A stretch of DNA of 25,644 nucleotides. It comes from a virus. Of this stretch, positions 6,874-13,619 are shown piece by piece. The stretch lies in the IMG/VR virus record IMGVR_UViG_3300032304_000966, positions 1 through 25,644 of that record; one strand, written 5' to 3'. The notes under the pieces are model-generated. The model was not told where the DNA came from. It was given only the letters and a program-made list of their open reading frames with translations, and did not search any database. A program made the translations under genes and the position numbers. Position 1 is the first letter of the stretch; every line of letters starts with the position of its first letter.

Positions 6874-7063
6874 CTTTGTTACTTGTTTCAGGAAATCGTT
6901 CCACGTAAGATTCAATTCCATCGTTATGATCATCCAAACAAACCAAAGCATTGTTGAGCATCGCTTTGATTTCATTGATTGAAAGATTGGAAGTGTCAGA
7001 AGATGTAAAAAGCCATCCTTCCACATAATTACGGACTTGTTGGATTGTGAATTTGTCAGACAT
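6869..7063 (-). CDS. Hypothetical protein, 64 aa
   Basis: Starts at ATG 7061-7063, overlapping the end of the deoxyribosyltransferase-like gene by 8 nt; an earlier ATG would lie inside that gene. Sequence MSDKFTIQQVRNYVEGWLF, then SINEIKAMLNNALVCLDDHNDGIESYVERF: two or three helices, acidic. This helix pattern is common in small phage accessory proteins, and no function can be assigned. Its stop forms part of promoter element P5. Confidence 0.7.
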   Translation of the reverse strand: MSDKFTIQQVRNYVEGWLFTSSDTSNLSINEIKAMLNNALVCLDDHNDGIESYVERFPETSNKE

Positions 7064-7544
7064 AAAATGGAACTGCGTCGATGTATGCATACCAATCCTC
7101 TTTGTTTGTGAAGAATGGAATATTGTAGCGTTCACACACCACACGAACATTGCCTTGTCGCCAATATCCATCAGGACAGCAAACAATCAACTTTCGTTGG
7201 CTTGCATACAGTCCGAGTTCAAGAAGACTGATTGGACTTTTTGTATTGGGATCGAAATACATGACGATGATATCAGAATCATCAAGCATGTCAAGCTCCC
7301 AATTAACATGTTCATTGAATTGGTCGCTATTATGATCCCAACTAGCATCCCAATCATCCCGTCGAGGATTAAAGAACAACACATCTTTAGGATACCTTGC
7401 AACGAATTCTTTCTGCCAGTCTTGGGCGGACCCGTTTTCAATGCTACCCGCTAGGAAGATGGCAACATCAGCATTATACAATTCAACATCACTTCCAAAA
7501 GGATCGGGAAGTCTGTTCGGTGCTTTAATCTCAACGGAATTCAT
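7056..7544 (-). CDS. Nucleoside 2-deoxyribosyltransferase-like protein
   Basis: 162 residues with the family's ordered motifs: VAIFLAGSIENGSAQDWQ (about 27-44), FFNPRRDDWD (57-66), EHVNWELDMLDDSDIIVMYF and SPISLLELGLYA (about 78-114). The Glu in LLELG matches the catalytic Glu of the nucleoside deoxyribosyltransferase fold, and the Asp-rich loop fits the substrate pocket. Known members move 2-deoxyribose between bases or hydrolyse nucleotide N-glycosidic bonds, so roles in nucleotide salvage or signal-nucleotide breakdown are possible. Phage members often stand alone, as here, and the true substrate is unknown. Length is normal for the family. Confidence 0.85.
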   Translation of the reverse strand: MNSVEIKAPNRLPDPFGSDVELYNADVAIFLAGSIENGSAQDWQKEFVARYPKDVLFFNPRRDDWDASWDHNSDQFNEHVNWELDMLDDSDIIVMYFDPNTKSPISLLELGLYASQRKLIVCCPDGYWRQGNVRVVCERYNIPFFTNKEDWYAYIDAVPFYV

Positions 7545-7558
7545 ATATAGTTGTCGAT

Positions 7559-7861
7559 TTAGATTGGGAAGTGTCCGTAACCATAATCAATTTCAGGAAA
7601 TAACTTTTCCAACACCGATACTTCGGCATCTGAAACGGTTGTCACTTTGAAACAATTCAGGAATTCGCTGAATGAAGTATATTCATTTTCTTCATTAGTT
7701 CCAAAATAAATCGAGAAGCAGCAATCTTCATCATCTTCGATTTCTCGTTTGTCTTTGAATTCTTTGATAGCCTTTTGCCAGTCTTGTTCGCTTTTGAAAA
7801 GCTTAAACCCGCTGACATCCATTTCGTCAGCCCAATTTTCGTCAAATTTTATTAGTAGCAT
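7559..7861 (-). CDS. Hypothetical acidic protein, 100 aa
   Basis: Begins MLLIKFDENWADEMDVSGFKLF, then a charged helix (KSEQDWQKAIKEFKDKREIEDDED) and a mixed alpha/beta end (FSIYFGTNEENEYTSFSEFL, ...SVLEKLFPEIDYGYGHFPI). Strongly acidic. I do not recognise a family; the layout resembles small DNA-mimic or immunity-type proteins, but nothing proves that. It sits between the YD-repeat gene and the deoxyribosyltransferase-like gene and is probably in the same transcript. Confidence 0.7.
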   Translation of the reverse strand: MLLIKFDENWADEMDVSGFKLFKSEQDWQKAIKEFKDKREIEDDEDCCFSIYFGTNEENEYTSFSEFLNCFKVTTVSDAEVSVLEKLFPEIDYGYGHFPI

Positions 7862-7884
7862 ATTGTTAGTTAGTTGTGTAGTTT

Positions 7885-8586
7885 TTATTCTTCGGTGATT
7901 ACCGCATATTCAAAGGTATACTTTTCACCACTTGAATACGTCAAGGAAATATTGTTATTCCTATCATCATATTCAAAGGTATACTTTTCACCATTTGGAT
8001 ACGTTTCAGAAATCTTGTTATTCCTATCATCATATTCAAAGGTATACTTTTCACCATTTGGATACGTTTCAGAAATCTTGTTATTCCTATCATCATATTC
8101 ATAGGTGTATTTTTTACCATTTGGATACGTTTCAGAAATCTTGTTATTCCTATCATCATATTCAAAGGTATACTTTTCACCATTTGGATACGTCTGAGAA
8201 ATCCTGTTATTCCTCTCATCATATTCAAAGGTCCACTTGTCACCATCTGGATAAGTCTTGGAAATCTTATTATTCCGTTTATCATATTCATAGATGGGAA
8301 ACCAAGACTTCATCCATTCAGTATATTCCTCTTCAGGAATGACACGGATGACCTTGAGCTTATCCGTAACAGACTTGTCGCCTTCAGTATGCACATTACC
8401 AAGGATTTCAATTTCCAATAGAATGAAATCCGAAGAAGGATTATAGTAATTGAAAACGTCTTCCATCTTTTGGCAGAAATGGAATCCATGTTCACAGATT
8501 TTCATCCGATCAGCAGTGTAAGTCTTACCGACTTTATACTCTTGATTACGGCATTTGAAATTGTAGGTGGCTTTGTAAGCGATCAT
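7885..8586 (-). CDS. YD-repeat protein, complete, 233 aa
   Basis: Residues 1-99 form the same N-terminal domain as the partial gene at the left edge (MIAYKATYNFKCRNQEYKVG, GFHFCQKMEDVFNYY, EGDKSVTDKLKVIRVI). Residues 100-225 are six 21-residue repeats, each starting EYD-x-RNN-x-IS and carrying TYPNGEKYTF or a close variant, followed by the tail EYAVITEE. The repeat resembles the YD/RHS motif that forms beta-hairpin shells in secreted toxins and cell-wall proteins, but here there are only six units, no signal peptide and no toxin domain. It is more likely an intracellular binding or scaffold protein; this is inference. ATG 8584-8586 lies 6 nt after the hexamer of promoter P6. Confidence 0.9.
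   Translation of the reverse strand: MIAYKATYNFKCRNQEYKVGKTYTADRMKICEHGFHFCQKMEDVFNYYNPSSDFILLEIEILGNVHTEGDKSVTDKLKVIRVIPEEEYTEWMKSWFPIYEYDKRNNKISKTYPDGDKWTFEYDERNNRISQTYPNGEKYTFEYDDRNNKISETYPNGKKYTYEYDDRNNKISETYPNGEKYTFEYDDRNNKISETYPNGEKYTFEYDDRNNNISLTYSSGEKYTFEYAVITEE
7912..8289 (-). repeat. Six tandem 63-bp units coding YD repeats
   Basis: Each unit encodes 21 residues. The inner units are almost identical in DNA as well as protein, pointing to recent copy-number change; the outermost units are more diverged. The copies at both window edges use the same unit, with different numbers and order. Confidence 0.95.
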
Positions 8587-8614
8587 ATTTGTATATTGCG
8601 TCAGTGTTTTATTG
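8289..8614 (-). repeat. Duplicated block shared with 122-447
   Basis: The N-terminal coding region, start codon and whole promoter element match 122-447 closely (offset 8167). Similarity ends just past the promoter element, which marks the edge of the duplication. Confidence 0.9.
8593..8613 (-). promoter_or_regulatory. Leaderless-type promoter element P6
   Basis: Minus strand AATAAAACACTG, 3 nt, CAATAT, then 6 nt to ATG 8584-8586. Same sequence as P1. Confidence 0.55.
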
Positions 8615-8630
8615 TGAAGATTGTAACGGC

Positions 8631-8866
8631 GGAGGCTACTCCAATTAAGGTGCCCACTTTAAAGCATCGCTACCGTAATTTGTGATGTATTCACCGTGGA
8701 CACCCACGGCAGGTAATAGTCCACCACATTTCAGCCTCTGATCAGGTCGCTCATCTACTTGAAACCTTCAACAAGGTCATTGGCCGAAGCCTATCAAGCA
8801 TACTACGATTCTTTCAATGCCCTCATTGCAGAGGCTGAAATGTAATCTCCCGTATAGGTCCGGGAG
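8631..8866 (-). ncRNA. Candidate structured RNA between the NAMPT-like and YD-repeat genes
   Basis: No open reading frame fits this gap (8614-8882), but it is packed with perfect helices. Reading the minus strand from the NAMPT-like stop: 6-bp hairpin CUCCCG/CGGGAG (8847-8866); a 15-bp long-range stem (8829-8843 with 8726-8740) that encloses three hairpins, CAAUG-AGGG-CAUUG (8815-8828, abutting the long stem), GGC-UUCG-GCC (8782-8791) and ACCUU-GUUG-AAGGU (8764-8777); then CCGUGG-GUGU-CCACGG (8694-8709) and GGAG-UAGC-CUCC (8631-8642). The UUCG loop with C-G closure appears on the minus strand, matching the direction of transcription. It is not a tRNA: no acceptor stem or T-loop sequence is visible. 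Function is unknown; it could be a trans-acting RNA, a 3' UTR stabiliser or a riboswitch-like leader of the YD gene. Confidence 0.5.
8726..8843. repeat. 15-bp perfect inverted repeat, 88-nt interior
   Basis: Arms 8726-8740 and 8829-8843 are exact reverse complements. They close the three-hairpin junction of the candidate RNA. Confidence 0.9.
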
Positions 8867-8882
8867 CACGACCTTGAATAAT

Positions 8883-10388
8883 TTAGAAGTTCTTGGCGAC
8901 CAGTTCGCGAATTTCAGCCAGCGATGTTTCTCGGATGATTTTGCCATCTTCGAAAACAGTCTTGAGTTCTCCTCCAGCTTCTTCTTCAAGAGTGCATTGG
9001 TCCTTCAACACATATTCTCCATCAACAATATCAACACGAAGCAATCCCTTTGCGGAAACCTTCATACCATTATCAGTTTTTGGAGCTTTGAAAAGATCAT
9101 AACCGACTCCATCCACAAGTGCCCAAGTTGCTTTTTGAGCAATGCCAAGACTATCACGGGTAGCATAATTCATACTGTATGAACCAACTCCAAACACAAT
9201 ATTTGAAGATGCAAATCCTTTCTTCTTCAAGCCCTCCAAAATATTATAAATGACTGGCTGTGTGCATGAATCACCATAAATCAACCCAACCCGTTCATTG
9301 AGAACTTTGTAGCCTTTATCAGACAAAGTGCCTCCGAAAACATCCCAAAGACATTCAACGGCCCCTTTATATTCTGGAGAATTCACAGGAGCATCTGGAT
9401 CACCACACACAATCTTAACTGGATCACCACTATCAGGACGAAAGACTACCTTAGCAAGACCCAATGCATTGACCTCTCGATTGAGAATATCATCTTTAAG
9501 ATTGGTTACAGTCTCAGTAACAATCTTGAAGAAATCATAGGTGTCGCTAACAAGACTGACGATACCAGTTGGGTAATCTTCTGTAATAGCCTTTCGGAAA
9601 AATTCCTCTTCACTTGTAAGTGCGGTTTCCAAAGAAGTCACGGCATGCTCACTTGCAGGAACCGAAGCTGCGATAAATTCCTTCTCAGCATCGGCATTGT
9701 AATAATCCTCCAAATAATCAATTGCTGATACAGTATCAGTTCCATAAGTGCTGAGAAGAAGTCCTGCGCCCGAAGCTTTAGCGTCATATCGACCGCTCAT
9801 TCCTCGAAATTCGAAACCGTGCAATTGGAACATAGTATGATTTCGATTGCCAACAGTTTCATCAGCATAAATATTAATCAGATTCTTGTAAGATTTGACC
9901 AAAGTTGCTGTATAACAAGGCTTCCACAGTTCACATGACAATACTGTTTCCAAAAAGTTAGTCAACCAAGCATATTCATTGTGTGTATTAACAATGGTCA
10001 AGAATGGAACTTTCATTGGAACGGACGCACCTTCTGGAAGTGCTTTGATCTTAATTGGCAAGTATCCCAAATCATGAAGTTTTTCAAACTTTTCAACTGA
10101 AATACTATCCTTACCAAGAAAGGTATCCAGCCTACGCTTAAACCGCTTGATCACCTCATTCTTTGGCTTATTGAAGAACTCACGATTCCATTCATCAATA
10201 AGATAATCTTTGATGAATCCTTGAAGACTGAAAAACACAGCTTTACCATCATAAAATTCTGGCATTAGCGGCATGTATTTAGATGTTCTTGGAGTAAGAT
10301 TGGAATAAATCTTTTCAGTTCGTGCGTCCATGAATCCAGCGTGGGACAACTTGTAAGCATCTGTATTTGTCAACGGATTTGTGTTCAT
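8883..10388 (-). CDS. nadV: Nicotinamide phosphoribosyltransferase (NAMPT/NadV) family
   Basis: 501 residues, the normal length for this family. Recognisable active-site blocks in order: NTDAYKLSH at the start, HGFEFRG (190-196, substrate Arg), GTDT (216-219), VPASEHAVTS (243-252, catalytic-type His248), VSDTYDFF (280-287) and FRPDSGDP (316-323), plus GVGSYSMNYATRDSLG near the end. The usual reaction joins nicotinamide and PRPP to give NMN for NAD+ salvage. In the phage NARP1 pathway, enzymes of this same family instead use ADP-ribose pyrophosphate and make NAD+ in one step; sequence alone does not decide which. A PRPP-synthetase-like gene lies 4 kb away. Its leader holds two TATAAT boxes, one of them 8 nt before the ATG. 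Confidence 0.95.
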   Translation of the reverse strand: MNTNPLTNTDAYKLSHAGFMDARTEKIYSNLTPRTSKYMPLMPEFYDGKAVFFSLQGFIKDYLIDEWNREFFNKPKNEVIKRFKRRLDTFLGKDSISVEKFEKLHDLGYLPIKIKALPEGASVPMKVPFLTIVNTHNEYAWLTNFLETVLSCELWKPCYTATLVKSYKNLINIYADETVGNRNHTMFQLHGFEFRGMSGRYDAKASGAGLLLSTYGTDTVSAIDYLEDYYNADAEKEFIAASVPASEHAVTSLETALTSEEEFFRKAITEDYPTGIVSLVSDTYDFFKIVTETVTNLKDDILNREVNALGLAKVVFRPDSGDPVKIVCGDPDAPVNSPEYKGAVECLWDVFGGTLSDKGYKVLNERVGLIYGDSCTQPVIYNILEGLKKKGFASSNIVFGVGSYSMNYATRDSLGIAQKATWALVDGVGYDLFKAPKTDNGMKVSAKGLLRVDIVDGEYVLKDQCTLEEEAGGELKTVFEDGKIIRETSLAEIRELVAKNF

Positions 10389-10396
10389 ATATTTTT

Positions 10397-10426
10397 ATTA
10401 TATTTGTTGGGCTTGTAGTGATTATA
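10397..10426 (-). promoter_or_regulatory. Two TATAAT -10 boxes before the NAMPT-like gene
   Basis: Minus strand TATAAT at 10421-10426, preceded by AATAAAAACTAC (a variant of the window's common upstream box), and a second TATAAT at 10397-10402 that ends 8 nt before ATG 10386-10388. Confidence 0.4.
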
Positions 10427-10435
10427 TTGTAGTTT

Positions 10436-10747
10436 TTATTCGTAAAGTTCCACGATCTTATTGGAAGCAGCAAGGCTCAGGACAGTATCAGCGGGTGATC
10501 CGTATTCTTCATATTGCGAAGGAAATGCACTTTTAATTGCATCCAAGCGATCTTTATTGTTTCTGGAATATTCACGAAGAGCTTTGATCGCAGCAATCTT
10601 TTGCCCCGAACTAATCAGAAAAACAAAAACTCTTTCAATTTCTTGCTTACTGATTTCACCAGCAAGAACAGACGCCGCATATTGGCGGAATTTCAGACTG
10701 CGTTCCATGCAGTCCATCATAACTTCGGTCGGTAGATTGATTTTCAT
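10436..10747 (-). CDS. Hypothetical helical protein, 103 aa
   Basis: Begins MKINLPTEVMMDCMERSLKFRQYAASVLAGEISKQE and continues as short helices (SSGQKIAAIKALREYSRNNK, DTVLSLAASNKIVELYE). No motif or family recognised; the regular helix pattern fits a small helical-bundle protein. It lies between its own promoter element P7 and the NAMPT-like gene, with a 47-nt gap to the latter, and may share its transcript. Confidence 0.7.
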   Translation of the reverse strand: MKINLPTEVMMDCMERSLKFRQYAASVLAGEISKQEIERVFVFLISSGQKIAAIKALREYSRNNKDRLDAIKSAFPSQYEEYGSPADTVLSLAASNKIVELYE

Positions 10748-10785
10748 ATTTTTGTGAGGTGGATGTTCCGTTGGGAATTGTCGAT

Positions 10786-10806
10786 ACTCTAGCGCAGTGT
10801 TTTATT
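10786..10806 (-). promoter_or_regulatory. Promoter element P7
   Basis: Minus strand AATAAAACACTG, 3 nt, TAGAGT, then a 38-nt leader to ATG 10745-10747. Confidence 0.5.
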
Positions 10807-10812
10807 CTTGTA

Positions 10813-11097
10813 TTAGGGAAGGATAGTGATCAAAGAACGAGAAAACATATTGTAAACAACTTTCAAGTCAATACCTCTAAAGTTCACTTGGTAAACTGTT
10901 CCCTTTTCACCGGGATGAAGATATTTTCCTTTTGTGTGGGTTAGCTTCACTAACTCTTCGTAACGTTCATCAGTTAGAATATACCCTACCCTTTCGTAAA
11001 ATCTAGTCTTGCAATGCGTTTTCTGAGCATTTTTTTCGGAATTTTTCTTTTGCTTTTTTCCAAAACCAACAAAATCGTAAACGGCGCGAACTTTCAT
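10813..11097 (-). CDS. Hypothetical basic protein, 94 aa
   Basis: Begins MKVRAVYDFVGFGKKQKKNSEKNAQKTHCK, a very lysine-rich stretch, then RVGYILTDERYEELVKLTHTKGKYLHPGEKGTVYQVNFRGIDLKVVYN. The second half looks like a small beta-barrel, and the basic start suggests nucleic-acid or ribosome contact; both are inference. It starts 5 nt after the stop of the UvdE gene and is probably translated from that transcript. Confidence 0.65.
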   Translation of the reverse strand: MKVRAVYDFVGFGKKQKKNSEKNAQKTHCKTRFYERVGYILTDERYEELVKLTHTKGKYLHPGEKGTVYQVNFRGIDLKVVYNMFSRSLITILP

Positions 11098-11102
11098 ATT
11101 GT

Positions 11103-12020
11103 TTAATTGATGCTGTATTGATTGTTCAGCACTTTGACAATAGCTTTGTCTTTGCCTTTAAGCTCAAACTCCCAAACGCAATCAGCGTTGGATTGAACAA
11201 CAGCAGGCATATGACTAGCGTATTCAGCATGACTACGAGGAGCGTCTTTAAGACCTTCGCTCCAATGCATAACAGGAACATGAGAACCCCACGTGTGTTT
11301 GAATAGATCGAAGTGACAGAACGAAGAGAAGTTAACAGCATCATGCAAATTGTCAAATACCAAAGGCAGACGATTGCCAAAATTGTTGTAAAGATTCTCA
11401 GCGTTCCAAAAACCTTTGTCTTCGTTTTCAAGAACAAGACGATTACGAACACCAACATCACATTGATCAAATGCTTTGAAGAAGCGATCAATATAATTGA
11501 CAAGTGTTTCTTTGCTACTGTCAAATGACAGATTCAAATGCAAACACATCGGAGAAGAATAATCTTGTTTGCATCCAAACAAATCAAGAACGTAGGACTG
11601 ATGATTAAGTTCAATGATAGTTTTTGATACTGTATTGTCATTGAATGATGGCAACACATTGAATTGATCAGGATGTGATGAAATAGAAACGCCCAACTTA
11701 ACAGCAAGCTCGCCAGCATATTGCAAACGATTTTTGATTTCGGAAAAATCTGGCAGGTCTTCATACTTGAGACTGAGAGTGCTGTCAGTAATCAGCGGAA
11801 ACAAATTGCTACTAACACGATAATGCTTGATGCCCAAGGTAGCACAATGATGAATGATCACACTACACAAACGAGCGTTGTGTAGAATTTTCTTAGAAAG
11901 ATCGGAAACGGCAACAGCGCGATTCAAAGAATTGAAACGTGAACGAGTCATCGTTTGAAATGCGTTGGTTTTACTTTTAGCTTTGAGAATTTCACTGATA
12001 CAAACTAGACCGATATTCAT
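11103..12020 (-). CDS. uvsE: UV damage endonuclease (UvdE/UvsE family)
   Basis: 305 residues, the full family length. TIM-barrel motifs in order: GIKHYRVSSNLFPL (63-76), SSHPDQFNVLPS (114-125), LHLN (160-163), LVLENEDKGFW (195-205), LVFDNLHDAVN (220-230), MHWSEG (251-256) and FELKGKDKA (285-293), with His, Glu and Asp residues at the expected metal-binding places. The enzyme nicks DNA 5' of UV photoproducts and some other lesions, starting an alternative excision repair route; phages carry it to repair their own genome. Promoter element P8 lies 37 nt upstream. The gene is followed by a small basic gene without a gap of note. Confidence 0.95.
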   Translation of the reverse strand: MNIGLVCISEILKAKSKTNAFQTMTRSRFNSLNRAVAVSDLSKKILHNARLCSVIIHHCATLGIKHYRVSSNLFPLITDSTLSLKYEDLPDFSEIKNRLQYAGELAVKLGVSISSHPDQFNVLPSFNDNTVSKTIIELNHQSYVLDLFGCKQDYSSPMCLHLNLSFDSSKETLVNYIDRFFKAFDQCDVGVRNRLVLENEDKGFWNAENLYNNFGNRLPLVFDNLHDAVNFSSFCHFDLFKHTWGSHVPVMHWSEGLKDAPRSHAEYASHMPAVVQSNADCVWEFELKGKDKAIVKVLNNQYSIN

Positions 12021-12057
12021 GTGTGTGTTTGTTGGAGATATGAGCGATTACGTTTGT

Positions 12058-12078
12058 AAGTTACCGCAGTGTTTTATG
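12058..12078 (-). promoter_or_regulatory. Promoter element P8
   Basis: Minus strand ATAAAACACTG, 3 nt, TAACTT, then a 37-nt leader to the uvsE ATG at 12018-12020. Confidence 0.5.
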
Positions 12079-12079
12079 A

Positions 12080-12307
12080 TTACTCCCAAATGATTTCTTT
12101 TAAACCACCGACGACCATTCGAAGAATATAACCATGCTCAATTAGCATTTTTTCAACCGGATAAGGTATTGGCTTCTTAATCATAACGTAAGTCTTACAT
12201 TCCTCAATTGCATCATCAATAGCTTTTTCAATTTCAGCAATAAGATCCTTGTGTTTTTCAAGTGAACGTTCAAACGTTTTTATCTTAGCAAGTGCCGCTG
12301 TCTTCAT
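12080..12307 (-). CDS. Hypothetical protein, 75 aa
   Basis: Begins with a charged helix (MKTAALAKIKTFERSLEKHKDLIAEIEKAIDDAIEEC split here for description: residues 1-37) with heptad character, then YVMIKKPIPYPVEKMLIEHGYILRMV and a short end with GGLKEIIWE. A short coiled coil followed by a small alpha/beta piece is likely. The ATG overlaps the stop of the NADAR gene by 4 nt (ATGA), so the two are probably translationally coupled. No family recognised. Confidence 0.7.
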   Translation of the reverse strand: MKTAALAKIKTFERSLEKHKDLIAEIEKAIDDAIEECKTYVMIKKPIPYPVEKMLIEHGYILRMVVGGLKEIIWE

Positions 12308-12834
12308 AGCGTTTGAATAATCTTATTCCGTGCTTCGACAATAGCTTGACCAAGCAAGTTCATACCTTTCCACTTGTCTCTATCGAGAACATCGGGATCA
12401 TTTTCAGACATACCAATACCCCATATTTTATCTTCAGAAGAAGCTTCCACAAGTTCAAATCCATCTGTAAGAAGAAGCAAGTCCTTGAATTTGGAATTTT
12501 GGGAAAACTTCATAAAGTTGATATCTCGAACGATATTATAACGATGTTCTGTCCACAGCGCATCATCATAATTTTTGATCGTTCGTCCAATGGCTTTCAT
12601 GTTTCTAGGATCATCTTGAGCTAGAATGGTTTTCATAGCGTCGTAATCCTTGAAGAGCATAGCCTTCTTATACATCATTGCCTGTTCAGCGCAATTAAAA
12701 GCAATATCAACGTCTTTATCATAGAAGTCACACTTCGCCCATTGGCTAAAGATACCACCCCAAAAGAAGATTTGAAGAGTGTTTAGGGATACGGTTGCTC
12801 CCAATAGATCAGATTTGAATAGTCTAGTTGTCAT
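12304..12834 (-). CDS. NADAR (YbiA-like) family protein
   Basis: 176 residues with the NADAR blocks: FFWGGIFSQWAKCDF (23-37), FNCAEQAMMYKKAMLFKD (46-63, with the family's key Glu50), DDPRNMKAIGRTIKNYDDALW (74-94), and LVEASSEDKIWGIG followed by GMNLLGQAIVEAR near the end. Family members are N-glycosidases acting on riboflavin intermediates or, in phages and toxin systems, remove ADP-ribose from guanine in nucleic acid. In this window, with NAMPT-like, PRPP-synthetase-like and macro-domain genes, reversal of ADP-ribosylation by a host defence toxin is the more likely role; this is inference. It is preceded by a zincin gene with a 9-nt gap. Confidence 0.93.
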   Translation of the reverse strand: MTTRLFKSDLLGATVSLNTLQIFFWGGIFSQWAKCDFYDKDVDIAFNCAEQAMMYKKAMLFKDYDAMKTILAQDDPRNMKAIGRTIKNYDDALWTEHRYNIVRDINFMKFSQNSKFKDLLLLTDGFELVEASSEDKIWGIGMSENDPDVLDRDKWKGMNLLGQAIVEARNKIIQTL

Positions 12835-12843
12835 TTGATGATG

Positions 12844-13374
12844 TTATTCGATTTCATATGGTTTAAAGATTTGATCGTAAAGTGGGTCGGTATTGTCGCG
12901 TGCATGAACCTCCCAAGGAAAGTTCAAATAAGCTTGATATTGCGCTGTATACCAATCCATCACTTCTTGCCTATCAGGCACAGGAGAGAGTGGTTTGATC
13001 TTTGGTCCTTGATACAAGCATCCCCTCCAAAGCATGCGACCATGAGCTTCGTCAACTTGCAACATACCAGAATGCAATTGATGAATATGAACAAGCTCAT
13101 GACTGAGAGTCTTGAACAAGTTGGTCAGACCATTGGATGTGTGGTGAAGCTTCTCAAACGATCCGACATTGATATGGATTTGTTTGTCTCTGGCAAATCC
13201 AAGCATTTCTTCTTGTTCGAAGACATACAGGTAAAGATCAATAGAACTAGGCAATCTAAACTTGCAGTTGAAATCCCTAAGAATAGTCTGCATGAAATGA
13301 TGAACCTTAGTTGTATGTGGATGCGTTTTGAACAATGTTGGGGGAATGTATTTGACAATGTTGAACTTACTCAT
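12844..13374 (-). CDS. Zincin-type metalloprotease-like protein
   Basis: 176 residues. A zincin motif HELVH is at residues 92-96 in the context LSHELVHIHQLHSG, and the third-ligand-like segment FPWEVHARD is near 152-160. The spacing and the 'PWE-x-x-AR' ending are typical of phage SprT/IrrE-like minimal zincins. The protein has no signal peptide, so it probably acts in the cytoplasm; substrates are unknown (host regulator cleavage or processing of a phage protein are both possible). The N-terminal half is mixed alpha/beta and unrecognised. It belongs to the group of genes downstream of the PRPP-synthetase-like gene. Confidence 0.85.
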   Translation of the reverse strand: MSKFNIVKYIPPTLFKTHPHTTKVHHFMQTILRDFNCKFRLPSSIDLYLYVFEQEEMLGFARDKQIHINVGSFEKLHHTSNGLTNLFKTLSHELVHIHQLHSGMLQVDEAHGRMLWRGCLYQGPKIKPLSPVPDRQEVMDWYTAQYQAYLNFPWEVHARDNTDPLYDQIFKPYEIE

Positions 13375-13442
13375 GTTAGTTATTTGTTAATGCCATGAAA
13401 TAATCCAAACCTTAGTATAGTTTAGGCTGAATCCATTTTGTT

Positions 13443-13619
13443 TCAGTTATCGATAACAAAAGTCGTGAAAAGTGTGTCACATTCAACAGAATACCCTCCG
13501 CTCATTGCAGCATTCTTGATAGCAACCTCAAGAGATAAAAACATATTTTCATCAGCTTGTCCTTTTAGTTGATGTGCGACTGGATTGGTTATCTCGTTAG
13601 CTTCTTTTGCAGTAATCAT
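13443..13619 (-). CDS. Small conserved-looking protein, 58 aa
   Basis: Reads MITAKEANEITNPVAHQLKG, then helical sequence LSLEVAIKNAAMSGGYSV and an end with TTFVIDN before TGA. Its ATG overlaps the stop of the homing endonuclease gene by 4 nt (ATGA). The opening 'MITAKEAN' and the helix plus beta-hairpin layout are familiar from many small phage proteins, some of T4-like phages, but I know no function. The coding case rests on the exact stop/start overlap and normal codon choice. Confidence 0.6.
   Translation of the reverse strand: MITAKEANEITNPVAHQLKGQADENMFLSLEVAIKNAAMSGGYSVECDTLFTTFVIDN

Noticed and set aside
7912-8289. Regular 63-bp tandem repeats as a possible CRISPR array
   Set aside because: The units are contiguous without spacers and read as one open frame of 21-residue YD repeats.
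8847-8866. CUCCCG/CGGGAG hairpin as the terminator of the NAMPT-like gene
   Set aside because: It is followed by AUUACAUUU rather than a U-run, so it is treated as part of the structured RNA.
8614-8882. A tRNA or small protein gene in the gap after the NAMPT-like gene
   Set aside because: No cloverleaf, no T-loop sequence, and no open frame with a plausible start; the many perfect hairpins fit a different RNA.
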